In this document: positions 16,439 through 24,918 of the stretch, in pieces | Layout of the letters: each line of letters begins with the position of its first letter | Numbering within the stretch: position 1 is the first letter of the stretch | From: Acidomonas methanolica | GTDB lineage: Bacteria; Pseudomonadota; Alphaproteobacteria; Acetobacterales; Acetobacteraceae | Length of the DNA: 64,000 nt | Assembly: GCF_004346035.1 (NCBI RefSeq) | Contig: NZ_SLZN01000014.1 | Span: 1-64,000, forward strand | Direction of reading: 5' to 3' | Program-made: the position numbers and the translations under genes | Notes under the pieces: model-generated | What the model was told of the DNA's origin: nothing | Seen by the model: the letters and a program-made list of their open reading frames with translations, nothing else | Databases searched by the model: none

Positions 16439-17197
16439 TCACGTCCAGTGTTCGGCCTCGGCCATCCACTGCACAGCGTCTTCACCGGCTGCAATTTTGA
16501 GCGGTGCGCCCGGATCGGTGGCTGCCCGCCAGACCGCCGCCGCCACATCGACAGCATGGGTGATCGGACCACTTTCCTCGCGAAAGTTCGCGATCATGCC
16601 CTCGATCATCGGCTTGTAGTCGGCATTATCCAGGCCGCGCAGATGCGGCAGGGCGTTATTGCCGAAGCTCGTCTCGGGCGAGCGACCGGGAAGGACGATG
16701 TGCACACGCACGCCAAACGGCTCCATTTCGACGGCAAGACTCTCGGTGAGCGCGTTCACCGCCGCCTTGCTCGCCCGATAGACGCTGACCAGCGGCAGCG
16801 GCTTGAGGGTGACTGTCGACGTGACGTTGATGATCGTACCGCCGCGGCGTTCGCGGAATGCCGGCAAGACCGCCTGCATCATCGCCAGCGTGCCGAGCGT
16901 GTTGGTCTCGAACAATTCGCGCGCGGTGTCCGGCTCGATCAGTTCGACCGGCACGGCCGCGCCGAACCCCGCATTGTTGACCAGCACGTCGATATCGCCA
17001 ATTTGCTCGACCGCTTTCCGGATACTGGCCGGATCGGTGACGTCGAGCGGCAGGACGGTCAGATGATCCGACACGGGCAGGATATCGGGCGTGGGCCGGC
17101 GCATCGTCGCGACGACCTTCCAGCCTTTCTCGAGGAACAGCTTCGCGGTCTCCAGACCGAAGCCCGAGGAACAGCCGGTGATGAGAACGGTAGGCAT
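16439..17197 (-). CDS. Short-chain dehydrogenase/reductase
   Basis: 252 residues. Rossmann motif TGCSSGFGLETAK near residue 8 (TGxxxGxG), NNAG (near 80), catalytic Ser in NVTSTVT and YRASKAA (Tyr-x3-Lys). The C-terminal half resembles the retinol-dehydrogenase/oxidoreductase-like SDRs. The ATG at 17197 is preferred over a long upstream extension because the fold begins with PTVLITGC. It is divergent from an AraC regulator 60 nt away, which probably controls it. Substrate unknown. Confidence 0.88.
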   Translation of the reverse strand: MPTVLITGCSSGFGLETAKLFLEKGWKVVATMRRPTPDILPVSDHLTVLPLDVTDPASIRKAVEQIGDIDVLVNNAGFGAAVPVELIEPDTARELFETNTLGTLAMMQAVLPAFRERRGGTIINVTSTVTLKPLPLVSVYRASKAAVNALTESLAVEMEPFGVRVHIVLPGRSPETSFGNNALPHLRGLDNADYKPMIEGMIANFREESGPITHAVDVAAAVWRAATDPGAPLKIAAGEDAVQWMAEAEHWT

Positions 17198-17257
17198 GAG
17201 CGCACTCCGATTTGGTTTGTGGTGATCCAGATATGGCCGTGAACCGCGAGACCATCT

Positions 17258-18205
17258 ATGCTTGACCATCTCGAATTCATTGGCGATCGTCCTGTTATGA
17301 CCGTTGACCCGCTTGCCGAGATCGTGACCCTGCTCCAGCCCTCGGCCAGCTACTCCAAGCTCGTCGAATATGCGGGGCGGTGGCGCCTCCATCGCAACGT
17401 CGAAGGCAAGCCGGTTTTTTTCGCGGTCCTGGAGGGCGAATGCCGAGTCGTGTCGTCCGGTCGACCGCCAGTCATCGTACGGAGCGGCGATTTCGTGCTG
17501 TCTCCTTCGACCAACGATCACGTCGTCGAGAGCATCGATGCGCCGCCCCGTGGAATCATCATGGTGCCGATGGAGATGGGCGAAGGACGTTTTCGGGTCG
17601 GGCCGCCCGACGAGCCGGTGACTCTCAGGATGCAGGTCGGTATTTGCAGCTTCGCTTCGCCTGACGCCGCGTTGCTCGTCTCCCTGTTGCCGACCATGAT
17701 CGTCGCCAGTGGCGAACCGAGGCTCGCGCTTCTGCTGCAACTGGTGGCCGATGAGACGCGTCAGTCCCGGCCGGGGCGCGAGGTCGTTTTGGAACGTCTT
17801 CTCGAGGTGCTGCTCATCGAGGCCCTTCGGTGCGGCGCCGACGTCATGTCGATTCCGAGCCTCTCCCGGGGGCTGGCGGATGATCGTCTGGTCTCGGCCT
17901 TGCGGTCCATGCATGCGCGTCCGGCGCATGGCTGGACCGTCGTCGAGCTTGCCGCCGCTGCCGGAATGTCGCGTTCGGCATTCTTCGCGCGCTTCACGCG
18001 CGTCGTGGGACATCCGCCGATGGAATATCTGCTGTCATGGCGCATGGCGCTCGCCAAGCGGCGGCTGCGCACACGCGAGTCGGCGATCGAACATATCGCC
18101 GCGCAGGTCGGCTATGGCTCGGCGAGCACGTTCAGCACCGCCTTTGCCCGTCACGTCGGCATGTCGCCAACGCGGTACATTCGGGCGGTTGGGGATGCTG
18201 AATGA
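17258..18205 (+). CDS. AraC-family regulator with cupin-type sensor domain
   Basis: 315 residues. The N-terminal cupin_6-like effector domain (about 15-190) includes YAGRWRLHRNVEGKPVFFAV and VRSGDFVLSPSTNDH. The C-terminal double HTH (about 215-310) has LAAAAGMSRSAFFARF and IAAQVGYGSASTFSTAFARH. An internal ATG at 17297 (MTVDPLAEIVTLLQ) is an equally good start. It is divergent from the SDR gene, the usual arrangement for AraC members that activate a neighbouring oxidoreductase. Confidence 0.88.
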   Translation: MLDHLEFIGDRPVMTVDPLAEIVTLLQPSASYSKLVEYAGRWRLHRNVEGKPVFFAVLEGECRVVSSGRPPVIVRSGDFVLSPSTNDHVVESIDAPPRGIIMVPMEMGEGRFRVGPPDEPVTLRMQVGICSFASPDAALLVSLLPTMIVASGEPRLALLLQLVADETRQSRPGREVVLERLLEVLLIEALRCGADVMSIPSLSRGLADDRLVSALRSMHARPAHGWTVVELAAAAGMSRSAFFARFTRVVGHPPMEYLLSWRMALAKRRLRTRESAIEHIAAQVGYGSASTFSTAFARHVGMSPTRYIRAVGDAE

Positions 18206-18295
18206 CGGCCGTCATGTCCCGTGTCCAGGATACTGGAGAATTCCGAGGCTCCGAAACTGCCTCCATGGCTGGAAACGCGCTATGATCCACGGATC

Positions 18296-19321
18296 ATGAT
18301 CAAACGACTTATAACGTCCGTTGACGTCGCACGGCATGCGGGCGTCTCGCAATCGGCGGTATCACGCGCCTTCTCCTCGAACGCCAGTATTTCTCCGGCA
18401 ACGCGCGCCAAGGTTTTCGAGGCCGCCGCAGCACTCAACTATCGTCCCAACCGCATTCCCGCCATCATGCTTTCGGGTCGCTCCGGCATGATCGGTGTCG
18501 TCGTCGGTGGATTGTCCAATCCTTTTTATGCGCTTGCTCTCGAGCATCTTACCATATCATTGCGCGATGCCGGCTTTCAGATCATGCTCGTTCATGTCGA
18601 CGACGCCCTGACGTTCGACACAGCGTTAGATCAGTTGGCCAGCTACCGCGTGGATGCCGTGATTACTGCCCTGGCCGTTGGCACACGTGAGACCGCCCGT
18701 TCTCTGACTGAGCTCAATATTCCGGCAATTTGCTTCAATTCTCGAATCATAGGGCCCGGTATTTCCACCATCCTGTCGAACAACTACGCGTCCGGCTCTC
18801 TTGCGGCGCACATCATGCAGGAACAGGGTGTCGCTCGACCCGTATGGTTGGCCGGGCCGACCCGAAATGCGGCGTCACGGGAGCGGCGGCGGGGCTTCCT
18901 CGAAGCGTTTTCCGCCCGTCAGGGGACAGGAAAAATCGTCACCGAATTGCAGGGCGACGACACGTACGAAAGCGGCTTCACCGCCATTCGTGAATACCTC
19001 AGGCAAGATCATCGGCCCGACGGATTATTCTGCAGCAATGACCTCATGGCATGTGGTGCCTTGGACGCCCTGCGCGATCATGGCGTTTTTTCCTGTCCGG
19101 AAGACGTGATGGTGATCGGATATGATAATATCCCGCAAGGGGCATGGCATGCCTATCAACTGACAACTTTCAGTCAGAACCTTGCGGCACTGGTCGAGGC
19201 CGCAACTGAAATCCTGGCGAAAATCTTCTCCGCGCCTGCCGCCCGGATCTCGCAGCGGCGCGTCATTGAGGCCGACCTGATCGTTCGTCGCAGCACGAAG
19301 CGGACTGCGCCCACCTCCTGA
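18296..19321 (+). CDS. LacI-family transcriptional repressor
   Basis: 341 residues from the ATG at 18296. HTH and hinge: SVDVARHAGVSQSAVSRAFS and SPATRAKVFEAAAALNYRPN. The periplasmic-binding-like domain follows (GMIGVVVGGLSNPFYALALE through FCSNDLMACGALDAL). A start at 18221 would add 25 unconserved residues before the HTH. It is followed at 93 nt by a shikimate-dehydrogenase-like gene whose promoter carries a perfect 18-bp palindrome, the expected operator. Confidence 0.9.
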   Translation: MIKRLITSVDVARHAGVSQSAVSRAFSSNASISPATRAKVFEAAAALNYRPNRIPAIMLSGRSGMIGVVVGGLSNPFYALALEHLTISLRDAGFQIMLVHVDDALTFDTALDQLASYRVDAVITALAVGTRETARSLTELNIPAICFNSRIIGPGISTILSNNYASGSLAAHIMQEQGVARPVWLAGPTRNAASRERRRGFLEAFSARQGTGKIVTELQGDDTYESGFTAIREYLRQDHRPDGLFCSNDLMACGALDALRDHGVFSCPEDVMVIGYDNIPQGAWHAYQLTTFSQNLAALVEAATEILAKIFSAPAARISQRRVIEADLIVRRSTKRTAPTS

Positions 19322-19345
19322 CTTGCCGGAATTTACAGCAAAAAC

Positions 19346-19378
19346 TTGACAGATGACGCGTTTGCATAGCTATGCAAA
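19346..19378 (+). promoter_or_regulatory. Promoter with LacI-type operator
   Basis: TTGACA (19346-19351) makes a consensus -35. TTTGCATAGCTATGCAAA (19361-19378) is a perfect 18-bp palindrome with a central CpG-less TAGCTA core that covers the -10 position (TATGCA 19371-19376). Placement over the -10 suits steric repression by the LacI-family protein encoded just upstream. Confidence 0.78.
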
Positions 19379-19414
19379 CATCTGCCGGGCAAACCACCCC
19401 TCAGGAGCGACAGT

Positions 19415-20272
19415 ATGACGAACCGCAATTTCCGCGCCATTCTGACCGGATCATTCTCCAGCCCATGTGCCGACAATCCCACCGTGGCCATGATGGAGGC
19501 CGCGTATGCGCATGATGGCATCGACGCGCGTTATATCAATTGCGAGGTCACGCCGGACAACCTCGGGGCGGCGGTTAAAGGCGCGCTCGCCATGGGGTGG
19601 ATCGGCTTCAACTGCTCGCTGCCTCATAAGGTCGCCGTCATGGCACATCTGGACGAGATCGCGGAAGCGGCCAAGATCATCGGTGCGGTGAACTGCGTCC
19701 GTATCCGCGACAAGCGGCTCATCGGCGATAATACGGATGGCAAGGGCTTTCTCGCTTCCCTCAGGACGGTGACGGACCCTGCGGGGAAGAAGGTGCTCCT
19801 GCTCGGCGCCGGGGGCGCGGCACGTGCTATTGCGGTGGAGCTGGGCCTTTCCGGCGCAAAGAGTATGACGATCGCCAATCGGAAGCCGGAAAAGGCAGAA
19901 GCCATCGCGGATCTGATCCGCAAGAATACGGAATGCGGGGCGGAGGCTGTTGTCTGGACGGGTGACATTCGCGTGCCCGAGGGCGTGGACATCGTCATCA
20001 ACGCCACGTCGATCGGGTTGGGAGACAAAGACGCGCTGCCCCCCATCGAGCTGACCTCACTGACGGAAAAAATGATCGTCGCCGACGTTATTCCCAACCC
20101 GCCGATGACCAGACTGCTGACAGAAGCCAAATCGCGCGGCGGCACGACGCTCGACGGTCTTGGCATGCTGGTCAATCAGGGATTGATCGGCGCGGAGCTA
20201 TGGTTCGGACGCAAGTTCTCGGCGGCCGTCATGGAGCGCACTCTGGAAGATATCTTCGGGGCCGCCGACTGA
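19415..20272 (+). CDS. Shikimate/quinate dehydrogenase-like protein (AroE family)
   Basis: 285 residues. The N-terminal substrate domain has GFNCSLPHKVAVMAHLDEI (the catalytic Lys is in PHK) and GAVNCVRI, with DNTDGKGF (catalytic Asp). The NAD(P) domain has LLLGAGGAARAIAVEL and ANRKPEKAEAI; NATSIGLGD and DGLGMLVNQG complete the family. Ser-Pro at the substrate pocket is replaced by FSSPCADNPT, unlike biosynthetic AroE. Together with its own LacI regulator, this suggests a catabolic paralogue acting on quinate or a sugar-like compound. Confidence 0.87.
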   Translation: MTNRNFRAILTGSFSSPCADNPTVAMMEAAYAHDGIDARYINCEVTPDNLGAAVKGALAMGWIGFNCSLPHKVAVMAHLDEIAEAAKIIGAVNCVRIRDKRLIGDNTDGKGFLASLRTVTDPAGKKVLLLGAGGAARAIAVELGLSGAKSMTIANRKPEKAEAIADLIRKNTECGAEAVVWTGDIRVPEGVDIVINATSIGLGDKDALPPIELTSLTEKMIVADVIPNPPMTRLLTEAKSRGGTTLDGLGMLVNQGLIGAELWFGRKFSAAVMERTLEDIFGAAD

Positions 20273-20385
20273 AAGGTCGTTCTTGAACCGGCATGATGAG
20301 ACGGGCCTATGTCAGATGGGCGTGTCCATCGGGTCCGTGTCAAGCCAGAAGGAAAACGCGTCATGTCCTCAGCCGCCCATGTGTC

Positions 20386-20751
20386 TCAGGAACACGCTCG
20401 ACGTCGCAACCTTATGCGGTCCCGGGTGTCCGAATTGCTGCCGGGGTTTTCGCATCTTGAAGATCGGCGAAAGGAGGCGGCTTCCAGCGCGGTATGGCCA
20501 TGGGCGCCGACCGTGTTGACCCCGTCCGGAAGCGCCCTGGCATCGGCCAGCGCGCCGCGCACGGAACCGAGCAGGACCGCGTCGATGAACTGCCGTTGTG
20601 GACCCTCGGGGAAAGCAAGCCGAAAATGGCGGGAATCCGGCACATCCTCGTCATCGCTCTCTTGTGCATGCGCGCCCGCCGCCATCAGACAGAGAACGAG
20701 GACCGCCAGCACGATTCGGCGCAGCCTCCGGGCGATCTTCCAGTCTGTCAT
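20386..20751 (-). pseudogene. Truncated ankyrin-repeat protein, second copy
   Basis: 121 residues. A signal peptide (MTDWKIARRLRRIVLAVLVL, then AGAHAQ) is followed by a segment practically identical to the upstream ankyrin protein (SRHFRLAFPEGPQRQFIDAV through GAHGHTALEAAS). After that the frame runs into unrelated Arg-rich sequence. Only the first ankyrin helix pair survives. Its ATG overlaps the stop of the full-length copy (ATGA). The signal peptide differs in sequence, so the copy is a diverged paralogue with a gene-converted middle or a partial duplication. Confidence 0.65.
20472..20657. repeat. Direct repeat, copy A (ankyrin coding segment)
   Basis: About 186 bp matching 21308-21493 with only two or three mismatches by eye (for example AAGCC against AAGTC). 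The flanking sequences differ clearly, so the block is either a recent partial duplication or a gene-conversion tract. Confidence 0.85.
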
Positions 20752-21605
20752 CGGGGCGGCCAGCGCCCGGCTTTTCGCGCTTCGAGAACCTGCTGGGGCG
20801 AAGGCGGCGGCCAGGGGAAACCTCGGCGCCGCAGGAGTGCGACCGTGCGGTCGAGCGCCTCGCGTTCGGGAGGCGGTTGAATGGCGGCGATCCGGGGCTC
20901 CAGATAGGTTTGTGCAGCATAACCCAAATTGTCTCCGAATCGATCGGTGACCCACGGATCGCCACCGTGGTGCAGCATCCACTCGACGATCGACCACCCG
21001 CCGGTGTCAGCCGCGTCAAGCAGAGGTGCCGGATAGCCGCCATGTCCATGATTCATGTCTGCGTGAAGAGCCGCGAGTGCCTCGACTGCGGCGAGATTTC
21101 CGTGCCGGGCCATGAGCCACATCAACGTAGCGCCATAGCTTGAGCCATCCACGTTCGCTCCAGCTTTCACGAGCACATTGACGGTGGCGATCCCGACGTC
21201 GGTGTCTTTCCGCGTGAACGCCAGCCCGATAGGGGCCCTGTCGGGAGCCCCGTCAGGCTTGGCACCTGCTGCGAGAAGGGCCGTGACCATCTTCAGATCG
21301 CCGCGATAGGAGGCGGCTTCCAGCGCGGTATGGCCATGGGCGCCGACCGTGTTGACCCCGTCCGGAAGCGCCCTGGCATCGGCCAGCGCGCCGCGCACGG
21401 AACCGAGCAGGACCGCGTCGATGAACTGCCGTTGTGGACCCTCGGGGAAAGCAAGTCGAAAATGGCGGGAATCCGGCGCATCCTCGTCATCCTCCTGCGC
21501 GTACGCACCCACCGTCGCCAGGAAAACAATCATGACCGCCGCCAGAAGTCGGAACAGTAGCCCGGCCATCCGCCCGCCTTTCCGACCTGTTCTTCTCACC
21601 GACAT
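20748..21605 (-). CDS. Periplasmic ankyrin-repeat protein, candidate immunity factor
   Basis: 285 residues. A signal peptide (MAGLLFRLLAAVMIVFLATV then GAYAQ) is followed by ankyrin repeats (GHTALEAASYRGDLKMVTAL, DVGIATVNVLVKAGANVDGS, GNLAAVEALAALHADMNHG, GGWSIVEWMLHHGGDP). The start overlaps the lipase gene by 10 nt, so the two are translationally coupled. Exported ankyrin proteins next to lipases or other antibacterial effectors often act as immunity proteins; that role is inferred here. The alternative start at residue 13 would leave the signal peptide intact. Confidence 0.85.
   Translation of the reverse strand: MSVRRTGRKGGRMAGLLFRLLAAVMIVFLATVGAYAQEDDEDAPDSRHFRLAFPEGPQRQFIDAVLLGSVRGALADARALPDGVNTVGAHGHTALEAASYRGDLKMVTALLAAGAKPDGAPDRAPIGLAFTRKDTDVGIATVNVLVKAGANVDGSSYGATLMWLMARHGNLAAVEALAALHADMNHGHGGYPAPLLDAADTGGWSIVEWMLHHGGDPWVTDRFGDNLGYAAQTYLEPRIAAIQPPPEREALDRTVALLRRRGFPWPPPSPQQVLEARKAGRWPPR
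21308..21493. repeat. Direct repeat, copy B (ankyrin coding segment)
   Basis: Partner of 20472-20657 at an offset of 836 bp. It lies within the full-length ankyrin gene and encodes SRHFRLAFPEG to HGHTALEAAS. Confidence 0.85.
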
Positions 21606-22495
21606 TGCAGAACGATCCGGAGTTGATCGAGATCGCGCTCGACGCGCCCGATCGAATGCCGGTCCATCATGGCTCCTAGCATTCCCTGCCTGGCGACTTT
21701 CCGATCCGGGACGGTTATCGAGCGTCCGTAGGCCGGAGGTATGGCGCCACCAAGCGGATCGCCGAATATCAGATAGGAAGGCCAGGTAACCGCCGGCAAA
21801 TAGCTGAAAGCGGCCCAGGACAGGACGAGGCGCATCCTTGTCTGGAGAAACGTCAGCGGATCGCCATCCACGCTGTAAGCATCTACGGAAGGCGGCTTTA
21901 CCCCTTTCGGAATATTGTTACGGTGCAATCCGGCAGAATTGAATATAACAGCCGGGCGGCCGCTATAAAACGCCGCCTCCGTCGCAAGCCCACCGCCGAG
22001 AGAATGTCCGGTGAGCACGATGGGAATAGTGGACGGAATCAAATGCAACTTATAACCGATTGAGCTCGCATCACGGTATTGGCTCGTATCGTAACCGAAT
22101 GCTTGCTCAATATCGGCTTCATCATCTTCGGCATTGGTTGGATCGGTGCCGGCAAACGCTACTACATAATGTGTGATGGAACCCTGCACGGACGAAAACA
22201 CACGTGCTCGAAAATGATCATCACTGACGTTGAGCAGCGCCGGCGTCAGGTTTAACTTCGCCAAAGCATGAGAATCATGGGTGATATCGATATAACCATA
22301 AGGCAATACACGCTTCTTCCCGTAAGCAAGATCGGCCAGCCGGGCAAGCGTCGAGGCCTGGACGAGGGCCTGGCAAGACATCTGCTGACTGGCAACCAAC
22401 CGTATCTGAAGAGACGGGATTGCGGGCCGCCGCCCGGCAGGCGGGAGACGGACTGGGGAAAAGCCCCCGCGCGGGGCGCCTAGATACTCGGACAC
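21596..22495 (-). CDS. Class 3 (alpha/beta-hydrolase) lipase, candidate antibacterial effector
   Basis: 299 residues starting at GTG, fixed by GGAGG 5-6 nt upstream. The nucleophile elbow is GHSLGGG (S165), followed by FNSAGLHRNN, an acidic candidate in VDGDPLTF and a late His (DRHSIG). THYVVAFAGTDPTN gives the oxyanion-side strand seen in lipase_3/DUF2974 enzymes. There is no signal peptide, and the N-terminal 38 residues are Pro/Arg-rich. It is coupled to an exported ankyrin protein. This cytoplasmic lipase plus periplasmic partner arrangement matches T6SS phospholipase effectors, although no secretion genes are present here. Confidence 0.8.
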   Translation of the reverse strand: MSEYLGAPRGGFSPVRLPPAGRRPAIPSLQIRLVASQQMSCQALVQASTLARLADLAYGKKRVLPYGYIDITHDSHALAKLNLTPALLNVSDDHFRARVFSSVQGSITHYVVAFAGTDPTNAEDDEADIEQAFGYDTSQYRDASSIGYKLHLIPSTIPIVLTGHSLGGGLATEAAFYSGRPAVIFNSAGLHRNNIPKGVKPPSVDAYSVDGDPLTFLQTRMRLVLSWAAFSYLPAVTWPSYLIFGDPLGGAIPPAYGRSITVPDRKVARQGMLGAMMDRHSIGRVERDLDQLRIVLQCR

Positions 22496-23097
22496 TGCTC
22501 CCTCCTACCCGTCCAGATCCCTCAAGCCCGTCACATCCGGGAATGCCACCAGCAGCGCAAAAATCCTCCCTCGTCAGCTTGACGCCCCATCCCGGAGCGG
22601 ACCGGGGATCACCAACTCTACAAGGTTTATGCAAATCGGTCTCCGCTAATCCCTGGGCGATTCAATCCATTCCATGTAACGCCCCTCCTATGCAGCCCTC
22701 AAGATCATTGGCAGCGCTGCGTGACTCAAAGCAACTGGCCTCCGGAAAACTGGGACGCTTCACATGGGCGATCGGGGCACCGCTGAGTGAAGCGGTTCGC
22801 TTCCATGACACTATCGCCGGCCGCCCGCCAAGGTGACGCTGCGGGACGGGATGTCAAAAAAAGCTCTGGGACCTGACGGCACTATAATCGGGCCGATACG
22901 GCGGATCGCCGTGCCCTCCGTCAGAGCACGCCATGCGCGTGAATTAGATATGCTACACTTTGATACGCCGCGCGTCACATCAGCGTGAAGGCATGACGGT
23001 TGTGACGCGGCGCCCGGGGGCCGAGCGCGGATAAAGTGGCGCTCCCGGGCGCGCGGTGTCGTGCGTCCGGGCATGGGACGATCGGAGTTGAAAAAAC
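22496..23097. other. 600-bp gene-less stretch
   Basis: No supported coding frame on either strand; the open frames have arginine/proline-rich shadow composition. It must hold the promoters of the lipase (minus strand) and the SDR gene (plus strand), but no consensus is recognisable. GGAG at 23084-23087 serves the SDR. Confidence 0.35.
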
Positions 23098-23877
23098 ATG
23101 TCTCTCTCAGGAAAAGTTGCCCTCGTGACAGGCGCAGGTCAGGGGATCGGGCGTGGTATCGCGCTGCGCCTGGCGCGGGACGGGGCCGATATCGCGATCG
23201 TCGATATCAACGGCAGCAACATGGAAAAGGTGGCGGGCGAGGTCGTCGCACTGGGACGGAAGGCCACGATCTTTCGCGCCGATGTGGGCGATCGCGCCCA
23301 GGTTTACGCGGCTGTCGACCACGCTGAATCGGCACTGGGCGGCTTCGACGTGATGATCAACAATGCCGGGATCGCGGCAATCGGCCCCATCGCGTCGGTC
23401 ACGCAGGAAGAAGTGGACCGCCTGGTCCGCATCAACATGGAAGGTGTTTTGTGGGGCATCCAGGCGGCGGCGGCGAAGTTCAAGGCTCGTGGCCAGAAGG
23501 GCAAGATCGTCAGCGCGTCGTCCGTGGCCGGCCATGACGGGTTCGCGATGCTGGGCATATATTCGGCGACGAAATTCGCGGTGCGTGGCCTGACTCAGGC
23601 GGCCGCGCGGGAATATGCCAGCGACGGGATCACGGTGAATGCCTATTGCCCCGGCATCGTGGGCACGGACATGTGGGTCACGATCGACAGGCGTTTTTCG
23701 GAGCTCACCGGCGTGCCGCTGGGTGCCACCTACGCCAAATATGTGGAAGGCATCGCGTTGGGCCGCCCCGAAACTCCCGACGACGTGGCAGCCCTGGTGT
23801 CGTTCCTGGCGCAGACCGATTCCGATTACATCACCGGGCAGTCCATCATCACCGACGGTGGCCTCGTCTATCGCTGA
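23098..23877 (+). CDS. Acetoin/diacetyl reductase-type short-chain dehydrogenase
   Basis: 259 residues, classical [23 protein letters not shown] (cofactor loop), DIN after beta-2 (NAD preference), [20 protein letters not shown] and [16 protein letters not shown] (Tyr-x3-Lys). The C-terminal part [20 protein letters not shown] closely follows (S)-acetoin-forming diacetyl reductase/2,3-butanediol dehydrogenase (BudC). It would interconvert diacetyl, acetoin and butanediol with NADH. It is monocistronic. Confidence 0.87.
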   Translation: MSLSGKVALVTGAGQGIGRGIALRLARDGADIAIVDINGSNMEKVAGEVVALGRKATIFRADVGDRAQVYAAVDHAESALGGFDVMINNAGIAAIGPIASVTQEEVDRLVRINMEGVLWGIQAAAAKFKARGQKGKIVSASSVAGHDGFAMLGIYSATKFAVRGLTQAAAREYASDGITVNAYCPGIVGTDMWVTIDRRFSELTGVPLGATYAKYVEGIALGRPETPDDVAALVSFLAQTDSDYITGQSIITDGGLVYR

Positions 23878-24419
23878 CATGGCAGCGTCAGCGGCTATTT
23901 TACCCTTCCGCTATAGTTGCGCGATCTCAGTCGAGGCACGGGAGCCCATGCCGCCATTTCTCGCCACGGCCTACAGGCAGAGGCGATGGACCTGCGTCGG
24001 AAAGATGGAGAGTTTCTGATGCCTTGAGGGGAGATCGGGGAGGATTTCGGGGTCAGTCTGTCGACCTTGACACAGTGGCTGTCTCAGAGACGGTCCGGAA
24101 GATGGAGGGCCCGGATCGGTGACCGCCGGGTGAAGATGGGGCGGCGAAGCAGAAGCGGCCTGACGCACCCCTTTCCCCAGCCGGCGGCAACGGCAGGATA
24201 TGGTGCACCTCGCCCATGTCCGTTCGACCTTCGCCCTGTCGAGCGCTATCTGCGGGAGCCCACGCATGTGCCGGGAACTTCGCTGCGCCTTGCCGTAGGG
24301 TCGGCGGACAGCGCGGCCCATGCGAGACAACGGCCCATTTACCCGGCAGAAGCGTCGTTTCAAGCACACGACAGACAGCGAACAGGCTTGGCCGGTTGCT
24401 CTCAATCTTCTGGGGCAGG
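23878..24419. other. Decayed sequence, possible transposon debris
   Basis: No intact gene. A short plus-strand frame (about 24030-24130) reads EDFGVSLSTLTQWLSQRR, which resembles the HTH of IS630-type transposases, but frameshifts break it. The rest is unassigned. Confidence 0.35.
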
Positions 24420-24838
24420 ATTCAGCACCATCACGGCGCCAAACCAGAAATGGTCGGCCCCAGATAAGGTTTCGCTCCCGATAGAGAATGACATCTGTTT
24501 CCCGTTGTGTCGTTCTGTTGCGTTCTTGGGGGATGGCGGGGCAATCCCGCGCTCTGTCAGTCGATCGATCAACCTGTTTGCGTCATAGGCCCTGTCGGCA
24601 AGAAAGGCGTCCGGGTCGATGTTTTCCAGTCACCAAAACAGGCCCGAGGGTCACTCCACGGGATGCCTGCGCGATAGCGATATGGCACGGCTTCCACAAA
24701 CAGACGGTTATCCGCAGCCGTACCGCCAACATGACCCTCCCTACAGGGCAGAAAATCCTTTACCCGCGCCCACTGGTCATCGCGCAAACCGTAACGTCGC
24801 ATCCGTCTGTCTTTCCAAAAAGGGGAAACAGGTGGCAC
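24420..24838 (-). pseudogene. IS5-family transposase remnant
   Basis: From 24802 the frame reads MRRYGLRDDQWARVKDFLP, then VGGTAADNRLFVEAV and YRYRAGIPWSDPRACFGDWK, the N-terminal part of an IS5 (IS427-like) transposase. A frameshift or internal deletion leads to fragments of the C-terminal part (RLIDRLTERGIAP at about 24540-24590). The DDE core is missing. The flank at 24836-24900 is also found as a solo relic at 7.8 kb. Confidence 0.75.
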
Positions 24839-24918
24839 AGACAGCTAGAAAGTACACCCCTCATACGCCATAATCAGCGCTTAACTGACGACACGCCGTA
24901 ACGGGAAGGAAGGACGGT

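Noticed and set aside
22275..22634. 119-codon minus-strand frame upstream of the lipase
   Set aside because: Overlaps the lipase 5' end out of frame; no ribosome-binding site or recognisable segment, whereas the lipase GTG has GGAGG.
24030..24200. IS630-type transposase
   Set aside because: Only one HTH-like stretch is readable and it is interrupted; too little for an element call, so described as debris.
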